A stretch of 33,668 nt of DNA from an uncultured Bacteroidota bacterium (lineage in GTDB: Bacteria; Bacteroidota; Bacteroidia; Chitinophagales; Chitinophagaceae): assembly GCA_903881585.1 (NCBI GenBank), contig CAIRTW010000205.1, forward strand, positions 1-33,668. Direction: 5' to 3'. Both the position numbers and the translations under genes were made by a program. Below the pieces are notes generated by a model that worked only from the letters and a program-made list of their open reading frames with translations, was not told where the DNA came from and searched no databases. Shown here piece after piece: positions 31,519-33,668 of this stretch (position 1 is the stretch's first letter; each line of letters opens with the position of its first letter).

Positions 31519-31633
31519 TTGCAGATTCCGACTGCAAAACCGAAAGATCCGAGGTATCAGAGAGTCCCCGCTGAAGGGCGGGAGACAAGCAGAGGACGTA
31601 AGCCGGCGCAATCAGGTTGCGCTGCTGCGGCTT
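31519..31633. other. GC-rich non-coding stretch with three consecutive hairpins
   Basis: The 192-nt gap 31498-31689 has no convincing gene. It holds three stem-loops in a row: TTGCAG/CTGCAA (31519-31537), GTCCCCGC/GCGGGAGAC with a bulged A (31564-31586), and a two-part stem AAGCCGGCGCAA with TTGCGC-5 nt-CGGCTT (31600-31633). A hand count gives about 62% G+C at 31561-31640, well above the AT-rich spacers around it. It could be a structured RNA, an element end or a decayed insertion. No known RNA class is recognised. Confidence 0.45.
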
Positions 31634-31689
31634 GCCAATAACGTAGACAATAACATGGTTGTGTGGTTTCTATGGCCTTGAACGTGATC

Positions 31690-32344
31690 CTACTCTGGCA
31701 GGCCCTCACCTGTGATCCGCATAACGTTGTAAAAACTCTTCGCCCAATAATCATCAAACCCTGCCCCTCCTGCCGCACCAACAATACGTTTGGTGCGCAA
31801 TACTGTTCTATTTTTCATATTCACGAAGGTGACCCACATTGAAGCTTCCCCCTTGTCTTTATTCATGCCTTCCACAAAGAACAGTAAGCCTATTCCAGTT
31901 TTATGATTGAAGTCGTAATTTGAAACCAGCGAATAAATGGTTTTTTCCGTCAGCAACTGATAGTCACCTTTTTTACCTCTAAAATTTATGTTGGTTTGCC
32001 CGGAGAAAAAATCTTTGACTGAGTTGTAGTTTACCTTATTAGTTACCTCTGTACCGCAGATAGGTAGCCATCGGTATGGGTTGCCATTTTCGTAACTTTC
32101 CTATAATCTCCCTCGTCCCCCCGTCGCAGAACATGTTACTCCACTTCTGAAAATAATAAAAGAGGACTTGACTCGAAACATCGCCAGTGTCACTTAGCTG
32201 TGTCGCGCTGCTGATATATTTCAAGTGGCTGCAATCCAATCCTATCCAGGTTATCGGGTTATTGCCATCAATATCTTCTTTCGTTTGGGCGGACAGAAAA
32301 GTGGCCATAAAAACCACCAATAAAACAAGTATCGCTTTCTTCAT
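31690..32344 (-). pseudogene. Copy 3 of the exported paralogous family, frameshifted
   Basis: The N-terminal frame from the ATG at 32344 gives a signal peptide (LLVVFMATFLSAQ) and TKEDIDGNNPITWIGLDCSH, as in copies 1 and 2, but ends at a stop at 32039. The family continues in another frame from about 32045 down to 31690: TNKVNYNSVKDFFSG, GDYQLLTEKT, LLFFVEGMNKDKGEASMWV and DYWAKSFYNVM. A G6 run near 32118 and the segment 32045-32060 are the likely sites of one or two indels. The end is also shorter than in the other copies. It is most likely non-functional. Confidence 0.75.
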
Positions 32345-32412
32345 TTTTAGGGATTTTGAAGAAAAGTAAGCCATTATAGCGAATTTATGCGCACAAGTTT
32401 GAAAAATTCCCC

Positions 32413-32420
32413 TACCTTTG
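32413..32420 (+). promoter_or_regulatory. Upstream promoter candidate (P1) of the rpsJ operon
   Basis: TACCTTTG followed by CACTCCC is the same -7 string as before rplK. The nearest TTTG is only 11 nt upstream, so the -33 part is weak. Confidence 0.45.
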
Positions 32421-32504
32421 CACTCCCTTTAAAAGTTGCTGATCTCAATACTGGCAATACTTTAGAGGGGTGGAGAAAAGAATTTAAAATTTCTCAAAGA
32501 AAAG

Positions 32505-32535
32505 TTTGCTGAATCAAAACAACTCATTACCTTTG
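32505..32535 (+). promoter_or_regulatory. Main promoter (P2) of the rpsJ operon
   Basis: TTTG (32505-32508), exactly 19 nt, then TACCTTTG (32528-32535): a full match to the Bacteroidota -33/-7 promoter. The leader to the rpsJ ATG is about 95 nt and holds an imperfect hairpin GAGAATAC/GTATCTC at about 32556-32581. Confidence 0.75.
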
Positions 32536-32634
32536 CAGTCCCAAATTTTGGGGGATAGAGAATACCATTAAAAGTATCTCGTCCGTAAGAATAAAGTTGG
32601 AGTTTAAAGCTCTTTACATAAAAAGCAAGAAAAG

Positions 32635-32940
32635 ATGTCACAGCGTATCAGAATAAAGCTAAAATCTTACGACCACAACCTGGTTGATAAATCAGCAGAT
32701 AAGATCGTTAAGACTGTTCGTAATACAGGAGCAGTGGTTACCGGCCCTATTCCGTTGCCTACAGAGAAGAAGATCTTTACCGTATTGCGCTCTCCGCACG
32801 TAAACAAGAAGAGCCGTGAGCAGTTCCAGTTGTGTACGCACAAGCGCCTGCTGGACATCTACACTTCTTCTTCACGCACAGTGGATGCGCTTTCGAAGCT
32901 CGATCTGCCAAGTGGCGTGGAAGTGGAAATAAAAGCATGA
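32635..32940 (+). CDS. rpsJ: Ribosomal protein S10
   Basis: A 101-aa small-subunit protein that also joins the NusB antitermination complex. The signature segment [20 protein letters not shown] is present, and the length is normal. It is the first gene of the S10 operon here, with its own tandem promoters. The usual fusA or tuf gene is not directly upstream; a decayed secreted-protein gene is there instead. rplC follows after 173 nt. Confidence 0.98.
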   Translation: MSQRIRIKLKSYDHNLVDKSADKIVKTVRNTGAVVTGPIPLPTEKKIFTVLRSPHVNKKSREQFQLCTHKRLLDIYTSSSRTVDALSKLDLPSGVEVEIKA

Positions 32941-32954
32941 TGAGTGGAATTAGG

Positions 32955-32978
32955 AACCTGCCTGCCAGTACGCAGGTT
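32955..32978. repeat. Palindromic element in the rpsJ-rplC spacer
   Basis: AACCTGC/GCAGGTT with a 10-nt loop containing CTGCC, related to the CCTGCC palindrome at 8360-8375. Flanking GGAATTAGG and TGGAATTTGG strings resemble the AT-rich repeat at 20376-20453. Confidence 0.4.
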
Positions 32979-33065
32979 TGGGATTAGGAATTGGTTCCCT
33001 GGAATTTGGTTTTTGATCTTTGGTTTTTAATTCATAGTTCTTTAAAAAATTGAAAAACAGTTTAT

Positions 33066-33090
33066 CCCGGCCCACACAAAAGGCTCCGGG
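33066..33090 (+). promoter_or_regulatory. Hairpin before rplC
   Basis: CCCGG/CCGGG with a 15-nt loop ends 23 nt before the rplC start. It is a possible leader structure. No T tract follows, so termination is unlikely. Confidence 0.3.
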
Positions 33091-33113
33091 CGCTGAACTA
33101 AAATATAATAATA

Positions 33114-33668
33114 ATGAAAGGTATTATTGGTAAAAAAATCGGTATGACCAGCATATTCGAAGCGAATGGCAAGCAAACAGCTTGTACCATTATCGAAGCT
33201 GGACCATGTGTGGTTACCCAGAAGAAGACCGTTGTTACAGACGGCTACGACTCCCTGCAGATAGCTTTTGGTGAGGCTAAAGAAAAGAATACCACCAAAG
33301 CGATGATCAATCACTTCGCAAAGTCAGGCTCTACTCCTAAGAGCATTGTAAAAGAATTACGTAATTGTTCCATTGATAAGAATGTAGGTGAAAGCATCAC
33401 CTGTGAAATATTTACCGAAGGCGAAAAGGTAAGTGTTGTCGGCACTACCAAGGGTAAAGGATTCCAGGGTGTTGTAAGGCGCCACGGTTTTAGCGGTGTG
33501 GGTGAAGCAACCCATGGCCAGCATGACCGTTCGCGTGCTCCGGGTTCTATCGGTGGTTCATCATACCCCAGCCGCGTATTCAAAGGAATGCGCATGGCGG
33601 GCCGCATGGGCACTGATCGTGTTAAGATCAAGGCGCTGCGCGTAGTAAAAATATTCCCTGAGCAGAAC
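33114..33668 (+). CDS. rplC: Ribosomal protein L3 (3' end beyond window)
   Basis: The first 185 codons of L3, one of the first proteins to assemble on 23S rRNA near the peptidyl transferase centre. It starts MKGIIGKKIGMTSIFEANGK and contains the family signature GTTKGKGFQGVVRRHGFSG, then the ATHGQHDRSRAPGSIGGSS loop. It is cut by the window end, with about 20-30 residues missing. It is the second gene of the S10 operon, downstream of rpsJ. Confidence 0.97.
   Translation, partial: MKGIIGKKIGMTSIFEANGKQTACTIIEAGPCVVTQKKTVVTDGYDSLQIAFGEAKEKNTTKAMINHFAKSGSTPKSIVKELRNCSIDKNVGESITCEIFTEGEKVSVVGTTKGKGFQGVVRRHGFSGVGEATHGQHDRSRAPGSIGGSSYPSRVFKGMRMAGRMGTDRVKIKALRVVKIFPEQN

Noticed and set aside
31498-31689. 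Plus-strand 63-aa frame and overlapping frames as a gene
   Set aside because: Different frames are open over the same GC-rich stretch, none with recognisable composition. Hairpin structure explains the region better.
1-33668. Insertion sequence, prophage or integrase gene
   Set aside because: No transposase, integrase or phage structural motif was seen in any frame. Mobility is suggested only by debris and toxin-antitoxin modules.

Overview
The window looks like a chromosomal segment of a Bacteroidota bacterium, probably near Chitinophagaceae. The signs are a protein with a type IX secretion (T9SS) C-terminal domain, a large outer-membrane beta-barrel protein with a carboxypeptidase-like N-terminal domain, a DUF4476 protein, a TamL-like lipoprotein, promoters of the TTTG / TAnnTTTG type, few Shine-Dalgarno sequences, and a tRNA without encoded CCA. 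The family assignment is inference.

Layout. 1-702: a tRNA-Arg(CCG) with a strong terminator, followed by gene debris. 705-6200 (minus): a compact five-gene operon made of a GtrB/ArnC-like polyprenyl-phosphate glycosyltransferase, a fused E1 alpha/beta 2-oxoacid dehydrogenase, a lipoyl E2 acyltransferase with a zinc-ribbon tail, an acyl carrier domain fused to an AcpS-type phosphopantetheinyl transferase, and a hexapeptide-repeat acyltransferase. This is the most unusual part of the window. It reads as a route from a 2-oxoacid to a carrier-bound acyl group that is placed on a lipid-linked or surface sugar, but that function is inferred. 6712-8757 (minus): four small stress/detoxification-type genes (DJ-1/PfpI, DinB, VOC, NTF2-like) facing a divergent DJ-1/AraC-type regulator (8959-9930).

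9963-16208: a VapBC-like toxin-antitoxin pair, isopentenyl-diphosphate isomerase, the large beta-barrel protein, an AHSA1/SRPBCC protein, a small secreted protein and arginase. 16311-21776: a TamL-like lipoprotein divergent from a SpoU-family RNA methyltransferase, a DUF4476 protein, a PAP2 phosphatase and an overlapping methyltransferase. 21945-23149: small genes, including two short basic proteins (44 and 49 aa), a ParE/RelE-type toxin-antitoxin pair and a 56-aa frame.

23470-25921: rplK-rplA-rplJ-rplL as a self-contained operon with its own promoter and terminator. secE/nusG are not immediately upstream and rpoBC are not downstream. Instead, about 6.7 kb of accessory genes separate it from rpsJ-rplC (32635 to the window end, rplC cut off). 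This interval holds a truncated DinB gene, a GNAT acetyltransferase, an ankyrin-MORN repeat protein, a T9SS cargo protein, three tandem copies of an unrecognised secreted-protein family (the third copy frameshifted), a HicBA pair whose toxin gene is frameshifted, and a GC-rich run of three hairpins.

No CRISPR array, insertion sequence, rRNA or prophage was seen. Gene ends, motifs and repeats were read by eye. Family names rest on motif recognition, not on a database search.
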